Shown: positions 27,326-35,065 of the stretch, one piece after another
Numbering within the stretch: the first letter of the stretch is position 1
Layout: each line of letters starts with the position of its first letter
Assembly: GCA_016784735.1 (NCBI GenBank)
Contig: JADHUC010000037.1
Location: forward strand, 1-48,945
Direction of reading: 5' to 3'
DNA from: Pirellulaceae bacterium
Lineage (GTDB): Bacteria; Planctomycetota; Planctomycetia; Pirellulales; Pirellulaceae
DNA length: 48,945 bases
The notes under the pieces: model-generated
What the model was told of the DNA's origin: nothing
What the model saw: only the letters and a program-made list of their open reading frames with translations
Database searches by the model: none
Translations under genes and position numbers: made by a program

Positions 27326-29098
27326 ATGTTTCGCAACTCGGTAGTCATTAGTGTCTTGCTGCTCAGTCTTGTCCTGTCCGCTGCGGGCTCTTCCATGGCG
27401 GTCGGTGCCGAGCCACTGGCGCCGGCGATCAAATGGATTCCGAACGACGCTCTCTTGGTCGTGGAACTAACGAATCCGGAGGCTTTCATAGAGGCGGTGC
27501 TCTGCCCGGAGGCCGTATCGGCGGTGACTTCGAATGCCGCTTATAAGCACCTGACGTCGCAAGACGGTTATAAGCAGTTTGAACAGGGGCTCCGCATGAT
27601 CGAGGCCAGCCTAGGCACCGACTGGCAGAATGCCATCAAGCAGCTTCTGGCGGGCGGTGTGACCTTCGCGGTCCGGCCGGATGAGAGTGTTTCTCTCATT
27701 GTGGATTCCGCCGATGCCGAAATGCTCGGCAAACTGCAAGAGATTCTACTCAATCTTGCCCGGGCCGAGGCTGTCAAGCAGGGCAACCCAGGGGCGGTAA
27801 AATCGAGTGAATACGGTGGGATAACCGGATGGACCCTTGGTGGCGACGACGTGCACTGCATCGTGAACAATCGGCTGCTAATGTCAAACAAACCCGCCGC
27901 TCTCAAAGCCATGCTCGACCTCCGCGAGGGGTCCGGTGGCCAGACCATCGCCGATTCGCCCGCCTACAAACAGGCCAAGGCGGATTTGGGCTCCAAGCCG
28001 GTGGCCTCTGTATTCGTGAACCTCAAGTCGATCAAGTCTGAACCATCTATAGCCGCGGCGCTTAACCAGGGCCCGGACCCGGTAGCGTCATTGTTGATTC
28101 CCGGTGTGACCGAGGCCCTTCGAGAATCGAACTGGGCGGCAGTGGGGCTCTCCGTCGATGGCTACAAGCTCGGGCTAGAAGCCACCCTGGACGGCAAGAT
28201 GGCCGGCAAAGACGGACCCGCCTCGTACGCATGGTCGGACAAGCCCGACGGCGGAGCGCTGCCCAATATCTCCGTGCCGCGGCAAATCGCAGGTATGACT
28301 TTTTACCGCGACCTGCAAACCTTCTACGCCGCCAAAGACGAACTCTTTCCGCAGCGGACTGCCGGGTTAATCTTCTTCGAGAACATGATGGGGATCTTCT
28401 TCACCGGACGGGACTTGACGGATGAAGTTTTGGCCGAGTTGGAACCGGAGGTGCGGTTCGTGGTCGCCGAACAGAAGTACGACTCCGAGACAGGTAAACC
28501 GGCCTTGCAGCTTCCCTCGTTTGCCGCGATCTTCCGCATGGATAACCCCGACTACTTCAGCGAAGTGATGGAGGAAGCCTGGCAAAAGGCCTTGGGACTG
28601 ATCAATTTCACCTCGGGTCAGCAGGCCCAACCGGGATTGATTCTGTATCGACCGGCGCACAATGGCGTGACGTTTTCGGTCTCCCGCTACTCCACGGCGG
28701 ACATAGACGAGAACGCGGAGGTGCATTCCCGTTACAATTTTAGGCCCTCGCTGGCCACGTTCGACGAGTGGCTGGTAATAAGTTCCACTGAATCGCTGGC
28801 TCGAGATTTGATCGATGCCCTGAAAGCAGAGACGGCCAAACAGCCCAAAGCGCTGGCCGGCGTCCACAGTATGGTGGAAGTCAACGGCCGCCAGCTTGTT
28901 TCCATCCTCAAGGCCAACCGAGCGAACCTGGTTCGCCAGAACATGATCGACGACGGTCACACGAAGGAAGAGGCCGAAGCAGCTATCGGCGTCATTCTGT
29001 CGATCGCCGAATACTTCGGTGGAGCCAAAATCGAGTTGGGTAGCGAGGACGGCCGCATGAGGGCGAAGTTGGAGTTGGAGGTCAATTTGGGAGAGTAG
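27326..29098 (+). CDS. Exported protein, DUF3352-like, upstream of DUF1800/DUF1501 pair
   Basis: A 590-residue protein; GAGGAG precedes the ATG at 27326, which opens a signal peptide (VVISVLLLSLVLSAAGSSMAVG). The start of the mature part, IKWIPNDALLVVELTNPEAF, and repeated alpha/beta sections (CIVNNRLLMSNKPAALKAML, VFVNLKSIKS) resemble DUF3352-type exported proteins of unknown function. The later part includes RFVVAEQKYDSETGKPALQL and WLVISSTESLARDLIDAL. Same strand as the DUF1800 gene, 172 bp apart with a palindrome between. Probably one functional group in planctomycetes, by gene neighbourhood. Confidence 0.75.
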   Translation: MFRNSVVISVLLLSLVLSAAGSSMAVGAEPLAPAIKWIPNDALLVVELTNPEAFIEAVLCPEAVSAVTSNAAYKHLTSQDGYKQFEQGLRMIEASLGTDWQNAIKQLLAGGVTFAVRPDESVSLIVDSADAEMLGKLQEILLNLARAEAVKQGNPGAVKSSEYGGITGWTLGGDDVHCIVNNRLLMSNKPAALKAMLDLREGSGGQTIADSPAYKQAKADLGSKPVASVFVNLKSIKSEPSIAAALNQGPDPVASLLIPGVTEALRESNWAAVGLSVDGYKLGLEATLDGKMAGKDGPASYAWSDKPDGGALPNISVPRQIAGMTFYRDLQTFYAAKDELFPQRTAGLIFFENMMGIFFTGRDLTDEVLAELEPEVRFVVAEQKYDSETGKPALQLPSFAAIFRMDNPDYFSEVMEEAWQKALGLINFTSGQQAQPGLILYRPAHNGVTFSVSRYSTADIDENAEVHSRYNFRPSLATFDEWLVISSTESLARDLIDALKAETAKQPKALAGVHSMVEVNGRQLVSILKANRANLVRQNMIDDGHTKEEAEAAIGVILSIAEYFGGAKIELGSEDGRMRAKLELEVNLGE

Positions 29099-29171
29099 TG
29101 CTCAGTGGTGAGTAAGCCAGGTTCAAGCGTGCTTCGGAAGGAGGCATACCGCTCCCGGCCCGAAATCACAC

Positions 29172-29227
29172 AAGCCCGACGCGCAAGCTAGGGACGTAAC
29201 CTACTACCTCGCTGGCGCTTCGGGCTA
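29172..29227. repeat. Palindromic intergenic repeat (AGCCCGACGCGCAAGC type)
   Basis: AGCCCGACGCGCAAGC pairs with GCTGGCGCTTCGGGCT around a short loop, with few mismatches. Read on the minus strand it gives the SPKRQRG string that I know as a frequent tail in predicted planctomycete proteins, which points to a dispersed repeat. Confidence 0.6.
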
Positions 29228-29270
29228 GTGAGCAATGTGTCAAACTTGACCGGGAGGGGTGTAATCAGCC

Positions 29271-30665
29271 ATGTCTGCCGAGACTCGAAAGTTGGATGGG
29301 ACAGTTGAATCGTCGGATGCCGGTTTGAGGAGACTTGCCGACCCCGACTGGGCTTGGGCAGCCTATCAGCCGGATGCCGAGCGACCGTGGGACTTGCGGG
29401 CTGTGGGACATCTTTTCCGCAGGGCGGCATTTGGAGCTGATTGGAGCCAACTCCAAGAAGCGCTGGCCGACGGCCCACAGCGTTCCGTAGACAAGCTTCT
29501 GGCTCCCGATGCGGACGTGGCCGAGTTCAATCGCGATGAAGACGCGTTCGAGGACTCCGCGTCGACCGACTCATTGCGCGCCTGGTGGCTGCGGCGGATG
29601 ATCATTACGCCACATCCGCTCCTGGAGAAGATGACGCTCTTCTGGCACGATCACTTTGCCACCAGCGACGCCAAGGTCAAGAATCCGGCTCTAATGAAGA
29701 AACACGTCCAAATGTTGCGGAGCCACGCGTTGGACAGCTTCGAGCCGCTCTTGCAGGAGGTTTCCCGCGACCCGGCGATGTTGGTCTGGCTCGACGCCAA
29801 CACCAACCGTAAGTCACAGCCAAATGACAATCTGGCGCGAAACCTGATGGAACACTTCAGCATGGGATTGGGGAACTACTCCGAAAAAGACGTTCGCGAG
29901 GCAACCAGGGCGTTCACGGGCTGGGCCGTTCTCAAGAGCAGACTCCGCTATTTTGATCGGGAGCACGATTCGGGGCCTAAGAAGATTCTGGGACGAGAAG
30001 GCAATCTCGATGGCCAGGATGTGGTCCGGATCGTGCTCGAGCAGGCGGCCACGCCCCGTTTGATCGTAAGGAAGCTCTATCGCTGGCTGATATCCGAGAC
30101 CAATTCGCCGAGTGACGAGTTGACAAACCCGCTGGCCGTCTCCTTCTCCGAGCATTACGACACAGGTAAGCTGGTAGAGACGATGCTCCGATCCAACCTG
30201 TTCTTTTCCCCGGTAGCATATCGGCAGCGGATCAAGAGTCCGGTGGACTTCGCTCTCGGAATCGCGAAAGGATTTGAGGAGGTCGTACCCACGTCGAAGT
30301 TGGGAAGCGATCTGGCCGAATTGGGACAGAATCTCTACAACCCGCCTACGGTCAAGGGCTGGGAAGGGGGGCGCCGGTGGATCAACACGGCGACGATGAT
30401 CGGCCGCAATAGACTGGCCTCTGCCTTGATACACGAGACAAAAGAATACGGCAACAAGATCGATCCGGCGGCAGTGGCCAAGAAGCACGGTCACTCCCGG
30501 CCGGAGGATGCCGGCAGATTTGTCATCGACCTGCTCTTGCAGGGTGACGCGGAACCCAAAGTTGCCGATGTATTCTTGGAGGCCGGCGCGGACGGTGACG
30601 ACTCTCAACGCGTTCGCGACATTGCCCATGCAGTGGCCATTTCGCCCGAGTTCCAACTGGCGTAA
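29271..30665 (+). CDS. DUF1800 domain-containing protein
   Basis: A 464-residue protein. Typical DUF1800 features are present: AVGHLFRRAAFGADWSQL, WWLRRMIITPHPLLEKMTLF then WHDHFATSDAKV, DPAMLVWLDANTN, NDNLARNLMEHFSMG followed by LGNYSEKDVREATRAFTGW, and PTVKGWEGGRRWIN, with AISPEFQL at the end. GGGAGGGG lies upstream of the ATG. No signal peptide is visible, common in this family. DUF1800 genes are nearly always next to a DUF1501 gene, as here (53 bp). The biochemical role is unknown; both are thought to act at the cell envelope. Confidence 0.92.
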   Translation: MSAETRKLDGTVESSDAGLRRLADPDWAWAAYQPDAERPWDLRAVGHLFRRAAFGADWSQLQEALADGPQRSVDKLLAPDADVAEFNRDEDAFEDSASTDSLRAWWLRRMIITPHPLLEKMTLFWHDHFATSDAKVKNPALMKKHVQMLRSHALDSFEPLLQEVSRDPAMLVWLDANTNRKSQPNDNLARNLMEHFSMGLGNYSEKDVREATRAFTGWAVLKSRLRYFDREHDSGPKKILGREGNLDGQDVVRIVLEQAATPRLIVRKLYRWLISETNSPSDELTNPLAVSFSEHYDTGKLVETMLRSNLFFSPVAYRQRIKSPVDFALGIAKGFEEVVPTSKLGSDLAELGQNLYNPPTVKGWEGGRRWINTATMIGRNRLASALIHETKEYGNKIDPAAVAKKHGHSRPEDAGRFVIDLLLQGDAEPKVADVFLEAGADGDDSQRVRDIAHAVAISPEFQLA

Positions 30666-30718
30666 GAAGGCGTTGCCGGCCGGTGTCTGTGAGAGCCAAC
30701 GTATTTGGAGAAACAATC

Positions 30719-31948
30719 ATGTCTGGTAACCGACGCGAATTTCTGAAGACAACGATCGGTGCCTCCACCCTGCTGGCGCTGAACCACAGCGTGCCAACGT
30801 TTCTCAGCCGGGCCGCTGCCCAGGCGGCAAATCGACCGGTTTCCGATAACAAGATCCTGGTGATGGTCCAACTTGGCGGTGGTAACGATGGGCTGAACAC
30901 GGTTATCCCGTACGAGGATGACGAGTATGGCCGAAATCGGCCCACGATACGTTTCAAAGCCAACGAAGTTCACAAGATCGACGCACAGTTGGGCTTCCAC
31001 CCCCAGACAAAAGGATTGTGGAGGCTTTACCAGGAAGGCCACTTGGGAATCGTGCAAGGCGTGGGCTACCCCAATCCAAACGGCGATCATGCGGCGTCGA
31101 TGCAAATTTGGCAGAGCGCGTCGATTGAATATCAGGGATGCCAAACCGGTTGGCTGGGGCGTGCCATCGACCGGGCTTCGGATGCGGACACGGCCGACAT
31201 ACCTGGCGTGTTCGTGGGGACAATTGCCCGGCCGTTCCTTCTCAACGCAGAAGAGACCGTAGTGCCGTCGGTTCGAACCATCGAGGACTACACACTCCAG
31301 AAGCAGCCCGCCGCGACCGCGGTACCCCGGTCCACGAACGACCGGTTGATCGATTTCCTTCAGAAGACTTCGCTTCAAGCGGATGCCACTGCGGACCGGC
31401 TCGACGCCGTGCTGAAGAAACAGAAATCCGGCAACCGGGCCGAATATCCCGATGTTCCGGGGGCTAAAAGACTGCAGACCGTGGCAGATTTGATTCGAGC
31501 CGACCTGGGTATCCGAATGTTTAGCACCGATGTGGGTGGCGGGGAAACGGGAGCGTTCGACAACCATGCCAACCAACGTGGAAATCACGGAGCCCTATTG
31601 CATCAACTGTCCGAGTCGTTGGCCGCCTTTGTTGACGACTTGGCGCGCGATAACCTGCTCGATCGGGTCCTGCTGATGACCTTCTCCGAATTCGGCCGCA
31701 CGGTCAGAGAGAACGGTCGACGGGGTACGGATCACGGATCGGCCGCGCCGATGTTTGTGGTCGGTGGCAAGGTCAAGGGAGGCCTGACGGGAGACCATCC
31801 CAGCCTGACGGAACTCGAAAGCGGTGGCCCCAAGCACCACACCGATTTCCGCCGCGTCTACGCCACGGCACTACAAACCTGGTTGGGCATCGATAGTGGA
31901 CCAGTGCTTGGCGAGGAGTTCAAGCCACTGGATTTTCTGAAGGCGTAG
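30719..31948 (+). CDS. DUF1501 domain-containing protein with Tat-type signal
   Basis: A 409-residue protein. The ATG at 30719 is preceded by TTGGAG and starts with a twin-arginine signal (NRREFLK, residues 4-10) followed by a hydrophobic stretch ending near AAAQA. Family signatures: ILVMVQLGGGNDGLNTVIP, FHPQTKGLWRLYQEGHLGIV, GYPNPNGDHAASMQIWQSA, GGGETGAFDNHANQRGNHG, VLLMTFSEFGRTVRENGRRG with TDHGSAAPMF. The fold is alkaline-phosphatase/sulfatase-like with metal-binding-type Asp and His residues. Pairs with the upstream DUF1800 gene and probably shares its transcript. Confidence 0.93.
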   Translation: MSGNRREFLKTTIGASTLLALNHSVPTFLSRAAAQAANRPVSDNKILVMVQLGGGNDGLNTVIPYEDDEYGRNRPTIRFKANEVHKIDAQLGFHPQTKGLWRLYQEGHLGIVQGVGYPNPNGDHAASMQIWQSASIEYQGCQTGWLGRAIDRASDADTADIPGVFVGTIARPFLLNAEETVVPSVRTIEDYTLQKQPAATAVPRSTNDRLIDFLQKTSLQADATADRLDAVLKKQKSGNRAEYPDVPGAKRLQTVADLIRADLGIRMFSTDVGGGETGAFDNHANQRGNHGALLHQLSESLAAFVDDLARDNLLDRVLLMTFSEFGRTVRENGRRGTDHGSAAPMFVVGGKVKGGLTGDHPSLTELESGGPKHHTDFRRVYATALQTWLGIDSGPVLGEEFKPLDFLKA

Positions 31949-32041
31949 CCTGAAGCCAGGTTAGCCACGTTGTCGGTCGGTGCTCGCCGAATGAGCGGTC
32001 TCGATGTAGGCAAGTCGGCCTCTGGTCAGAGCGATCTAGCA

Positions 32042-32167
32042 CGGATATTTCATCCGTTTGTAGCCGCGTTCGCCAGAACGTGGGGCGTGTCTTGGAGTTA
32101 CGACCACGTTCTGGCGAACGTAGCTACGACGGCCTGTCGCGCGATTACCAGGGGCGTGAAATATCCG
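32042..32167. mobile_element. Nested palindromic element (MITE-like)
   Basis: Outer perfect 11-bp arms (CGGATATTTCA and complement) enclose inner 24-bp arms at 32060-32083 and 32104-32127 that match at 22 positions (core CGTTCGCCAGAACGTGG). The double-hairpin design parallels the element at 23521-23651. Confidence 0.65.
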
Positions 32168-32220
32168 GGTTAGGGTTCGCTCGAATGGACACTCAATTCT
32201 CGGCGTACGGCTCGTGGCAA

Positions 32221-32260
32221 GCCGTTCAGCGCGTGGCTCTTGCTTGCTGCTGTAGCGGGG
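32221..32260. repeat. 40-bp direct repeat, copy 1
   Basis: Begins GCCGTTCAGCGCG and ends GCTGCTGTAGCGGGG; 38 of 40 bases match the copy at 35519-35558, in the same orientation. The two copies bracket the whole second integron-like locus. Confidence 0.7.
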
Positions 32261-32462
32261 GCAGTTTACCGGCGCTTTCGGCGGCGTGATGAGAGGGGCG
32301 GGGCTTCCGGAACGGGAGTTTCTGCCGACGCCGCCCCAATCGAAGCGAAAGACGTTGGCGGCAAGAGAATTATACAACCAGAACCGACGTTGATTGAAGA
32401 AGGAAGGCGTTTGCGGCATGGATGCCGCAACTCAGCGGCCAAGCTGTTGGCGGTCCAGGCAA

Positions 32463-32900
32463 CTAGCGTTCGCCTTGACCTGCGAAAACGACACGACCGT
32501 CCCATCGCGTAGGAATAAGGCGCATCGGATTCTCGTCCCATCGGGTCGGGATAAGCATGGATCGCGGCCGTTGTTCGTCTCTATATGCTCGCGACCACTC
32601 CGACTCTCCATCGACAAGCATAGCATCGGAAGGTTTCACGGGAGGCAGCCGTCGGAGATCAGAGCCCCACATCGGATAGTTCACCGAGTGTTCTTCAGCG
32701 ATGGTTTGGGACGGTTCCGATGGCACAGAAGGGGTGATTTCAGTGCTGTGATTTTCGGCGTTTGTGCGAACGAACCTGCAGCTAGGAGTGAGGCACAGTT
32801 CATCGGACGTGGCTCCAGCATACGTTCCGAAACGACATTGGAACGGGGAGTTCGTACATCCCGGCAAGATCAAGGCTACGAAGAGGATTGCGGCGCGCAT
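32463..32900 (-). CDS. Small putative lipoprotein
   Basis: A 145-residue protein starting MRAAILFVALILPGCTNS, a short lipoprotein signal with lipobox LPGC (Cys15). The rest is low in recognisable structure; near the C-terminus IPTRWD occurs twice in ten residues, from a DNA repeat (CGTCCCATCG). An in-frame ATG 21 codons earlier is possible but would bury the signal. No family recognised. It follows the last attC-like site of the second array and might be a further cassette, but no attC is visible after it. Confidence 0.5.
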   Translation of the reverse strand: MRAAILFVALILPGCTNSPFQCRFGTYAGATSDELCLTPSCRFVRTNAENHSTEITPSVPSEPSQTIAEEHSVNYPMWGSDLRRLPPVKPSDAMLVDGESEWSRAYRDEQRPRSMLIPTRWDENPMRLIPTRWDGRVVFAGQGER

Positions 32901-33026
32901 GCTACGTCCATCGGCGGATAGAAGTAAGACGGTGACCGTACCCACATCGGATAGATCGGACAAGATTGAAGATCATCTTTGGTCGGAATACCGCCAGGTA
33001 CGCTAGCAGCCCGGTATTCCTCAGTG

Positions 33027-33162
33027 GCCCGACAACGGGAGGCGTGGCCGTCACCGCACCTCCCAACAAGAAAACGATTGAACAACAATCAGTGTAGCCG
33101 AAATCCAATGAGTTTGAACCACCAAGCGGTGACTCCGCTCTGCGGCCGTGCTCATGTTGGGC
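33027..33162 (-). other. attC-like site after hicA (degenerate)
   Basis: Read on the minus strand it starts GCCCAAC, 4 nt, GCACGGCCG and ends GGCCACGCC, TCCC, GTTGTCG. Inner boxes pair with G-T wobble, and a second block (TCACCGC/GCGGTGA) pairs further in. The terminal box deviates from GTTRRRY (GTTGTCGGGC instead of GTTGGGC), so this site may be inactive. It begins 17 bp after the hicA stop. Confidence 0.5.
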
Positions 33163-33178
33163 GACCTTGGACGCGTGA

Positions 33179-33366
33179 CTAGGGATCGGGAATCCCAAGG
33201 TCCCTACAGATTTTGCGAGCCAGATAATCAGAGATCTCATTGTGGCGAGGAACGGACGAGCGACGACCATTCGCGGGATTTCCCCACCATGAATGGTTTC
33301 CACCCTCGCGGATGAATTCGCACCCGTAATCTACCAGGTGCCGCGTATCAGGTCGCGTCGTTTCAT
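33179..33366 (-). pseudogene. hicA: HicA-like mRNA interferase toxin, frameshifted
   Basis: The ATG at 33366 overlaps the hicB stop as ATGA and begins MKRRDLIR, as expected for HicA, but then runs to a stop at codon 12. In another frame the rest of a HicA toxin is intact: HLVDYGCEFIREGGNHSWWG, NGRRSSVPRHNEI, LARKICRDLGIP, including the catalytic-type His in GNHSWW. An extra CG dinucleotide in CGCGG near 33341-33345 explains the shift: with one CG removed the frame reads L-I-R-H-L. A GTG at 33406 could start the intact frame with an unrelated leader. Either a disarmed toxin or a sequencing indel. Confidence 0.75.
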
Positions 33367-33575
33367 GGTTGAATGGCCACTTCCTCGAAGTCGGAGCCCG
33401 CCGCACTGCGGGCGTCCAGGCGATTCATTTCCAGCGCTTCCGATAACGCCTCGCGAAGATTAGCCACCAATTCTTCGCGCGTGGCACCTTGGCAATTGAC
33501 GCCAGGAACTTCTTCGATCCAACCGATCCACCAGTCAGCATCCCGGCGGATGACAGCACTGTAAGTAGGAGGCAT
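33363..33575 (-). CDS. hicB: HicB-like antitoxin
   Basis: A 70-residue protein: YSAVIRRDADWWIGWIEEVP then GVNCQGATREELVANLREAL is the partial RNase-H-like fold of HicB antitoxins, including the typical G-V-x-x-Q-G-x-T/S-x-E-E motif. A short C-terminal tail (GSDFEEVAIQP) lacks an obvious DNA-binding domain. Normally it neutralises the HicA RNA-cleaving toxin by direct binding and autoregulates. Gene order is antitoxin first with a 4-base overlap. Located between two attC-like sites, as toxin-antitoxin modules often are in integron cassettes. Confidence 0.85.
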   Translation of the reverse strand: MPPTYSAVIRRDADWWIGWIEEVPGVNCQGATREELVANLREALSEALEMNRLDARSAAGSDFEEVAIQP

Positions 33576-33610
33576 TGCGAGAAATCCGGTGCATAGTAGG
33601 GGGTGAGTTT

Positions 33611-33748
33611 TCCCAACGGAGTTACGTTTCGGGGACCGACGGACCGGCTGGCCGCCGAACACCGTTCAAGGATATTGTTACTTCCCAGACCTTTACAGGC
33701 AACGGCGCTTCGCCACGGATGGCGAATCTCTTCGAGCGTACGTTGGGC
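33611..33748 (-). other. attC-like site between zinc-ribbon gene and hicBA
   Basis: Read on the minus strand: GCCCAACGTACGCTCG at the left, CGAAACGTAACTCCGTTGGG at the right. CCCAACG and TACG-TCG blocks pair. The right box is GTTGGGA, one base off GTTRRRY. Length 138 bp. It starts 21 bp after the zinc-ribbon stop and ends 36 bp before the hicB start. Confidence 0.65.
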
Positions 33749-33769
33749 GTCCGGCAAAACGCCAGCAGT

Positions 33770-33991
33770 TCAAACTGCGCTCGGTGGATGGCGATGCGCG
33801 AATTCGATTACTGCCTTACATTTGCGACAGCGGTACATCGAGATTGAACCTTGAAGTTCGCTGCCTCGGGAATTGACGAGTTTTAGTGCGAACCAGGCGT
33901 GACATTTTGGGCAAACGCGGAATATGCCCGGCTGAATTGGCTCCGCGAGGATACCGGAAGAGTCGGACTTTGACCGTCGTTCGTTTTCCAT
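33770..33991 (-). CDS. Small zinc-ribbon protein (cassette gene)
   Basis: A 73-residue protein with two Cys pairs: CPKCHAWF near residue 27 and CRKCKAVIEF near residue 55, the layout of a zinc ribbon. A basic/Ser N-terminus precedes. The ATG at 33991 lies 17 bp after the attC-like end box on this strand, and the stop is 21 bp before the next attC-like site, so the gene fills one cassette. Possible nucleic-acid or protein binding; no specific family recognised. No strong ribosome site is visible. Confidence 0.55.
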   Translation of the reverse strand: MENERRSKSDSSGILAEPIQPGIFRVCPKCHAWFALKLVNSRGSELQGSISMYRCRKCKAVIEFAHRHPPSAV

Positions 33992-34007
33992 ACCAAACTG
34001 AGAGCTC

Positions 34008-34148
34008 GCCCAACGGGTTGGCATGTTCGACGCCGATGCCCACGACATCAAGCAGCGTCGATGAATAAACTGATTCTATATCGAAACGCGGTTAGCACCA
34101 AATCGAAGGCGTTCCCGAAGGGACTCAGCGAACATGCTCTTGTTGGGC
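34008..34148 (-). other. attC-like site after LRR cassette gene
   Basis: The clearest of the palindromes. On the minus strand it starts GCCCAAC-AAGA-GCATGTTCGC and ends GTCGAACATGC-CAACCC-GTTGGGC. The outer 7-base boxes pair perfectly and fit RYYYAAC/GTTRRRY exactly; the inner 9-base boxes (GCATGTTCG/CGAACATGC) also pair perfectly. Total length 141 bp. It overlaps the last codons of the LRR gene. Confidence 0.78.
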
Positions 34149-34856
34149 GGCCTGATTTAGAGAATCATGAACAACTTCACAATTTGGCAAGGCCTTTTGC
34201 AGGTCAGTTATGCCTTGTTGTGTGACATTCGTGCCGTATAGGTAGATGAACTTTATGCTGCTGAGACTTTTCAAATGCGCCAATCCCTGATCGCTGATCC
34301 GGGCTCCAGATAAATCGAGCACTCGACAATCGTCAATGCCCCAAAGATTTGGCAGCGTTTCATCGGTTATCGGTTCGAATGCCATTAGATGTACTGGCCG
34401 CCAACTGTACGCGTAACGCGCAGCGTCCGGGCCTGCTTTCGCGAGTTCGTCCCAAATCCATTTGAGCGTGTCGAAATCAACGCCACGGTTTGCTCTCGTC
34501 TGGAGTGACGTGCGAAACCGCTGCAAAAATGGCATGTCACACTCGGCGGTCATCATCGATACGTTGCCGTAGATATTCATCGTCGAGCCCACGGCTTCTT
34601 CCCATTGCTTAGCGTCCACGTCGGCAGGCCGCTTCTGATGAAACGCGTAAATCTCATCCTGAACCTCGGCGACCAAATGCCAATATGCCATACCAGGACG
34701 AACAACTCCAAAGTAGTAGTAGAGGCCATATGCACCGAGAACACACGCGAGCAGAAAACCACCACGGCACGCAAGACGTGTCCAATCCAACTGGTGATCG
34801 TTCATCGCTCGTGCTATTGGAAGAGTTGGATCGCCCAACGGGTTTTCAGTCGCCAT
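34125..34856 (-). CDS. Membrane-anchored leucine-rich-repeat protein (first cassette gene)
   Basis: A 243-residue protein with one membrane segment near residues 32-52 (GGFLLACVLGAYGLYYYFG) and a C-terminal short LRR section (CRVLDLSGARISDQGLAHL, IKFIYLYGTNVTQQGITDLQ), the planctomycete LRR type with T/S-D-x-G-L turns. The part between is helical (FHQKRPADVDAKQWEE). If the gene is a cassette it should begin after the attI-like site; the ATG at 34805 (MNDHQLDW) satisfies this, whereas the ATG at 34856 starts upstream and reads through it. Function unknown, probably protein binding at the envelope. Confidence 0.75.
   Translation of the reverse strand: MATENPLGDPTLPIARAMNDHQLDWTRLACRGGFLLACVLGAYGLYYYFGVVRPGMAYWHLVAEVQDEIYAFHQKRPADVDAKQWEEAVGSTMNIYGNVSMMTAECDMPFLQRFRTSLQTRANRGVDFDTLKWIWDELAKAGPDAARYAYSWRPVHLMAFEPITDETLPNLWGIDDCRVLDLSGARISDQGLAHLKSLSSIKFIYLYGTNVTQQGITDLQKALPNCEVVHDSLNQAAQQEHVR
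34833..34839 (-). other. attI-like recombination site (GTTGGGC)
   Basis: On the minus strand AACCCGTTGGGC precedes the first cassette gene and fits GTTRRRY exactly. No pairing partner with L box is visible on the integrase side. It is 227 bp after the integrase-remnant stop, nearly the same distance as in the first locus. Confidence 0.55.
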
Positions 34857-35065
34857 GATGTCGGCAAGTCTGGTCGCCTAATGCTGCTCAGATTTGCCGA
34901 TCCGTTTTCACTCTTTCAATATCCACCAAACAGGGTGCTCGGTCAAGCGGAATCTCTCCTTGTCCGGCGATCCGAAGCGGGCAAAGGCGACTTTGGTGGG
35001 GGCACGAGCGAACCGTCGGCGAAGGAACTCAATTCTCAAGGCCGTTTTCGCTCTCACGGCCGTCT

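Larger units (their letters stand above)
31949..32462. other. Repeat-rich intergenic region
   Basis: Between the DUF1501 stop and the stop of the small lipoprotein gene there is no gene I can support. It contains the nested palindrome at 32042-32167 and one copy of a 40-bp repeat at 32221-32260. Confidence 0.5.

Noticed and set aside
34840..34990. Possible attC partner for the GTTGGGC site at 34833-34839
   Set aside because: No GTTRRRY box or complementary inner box found on the integrase side, so the site is called attI-like instead.
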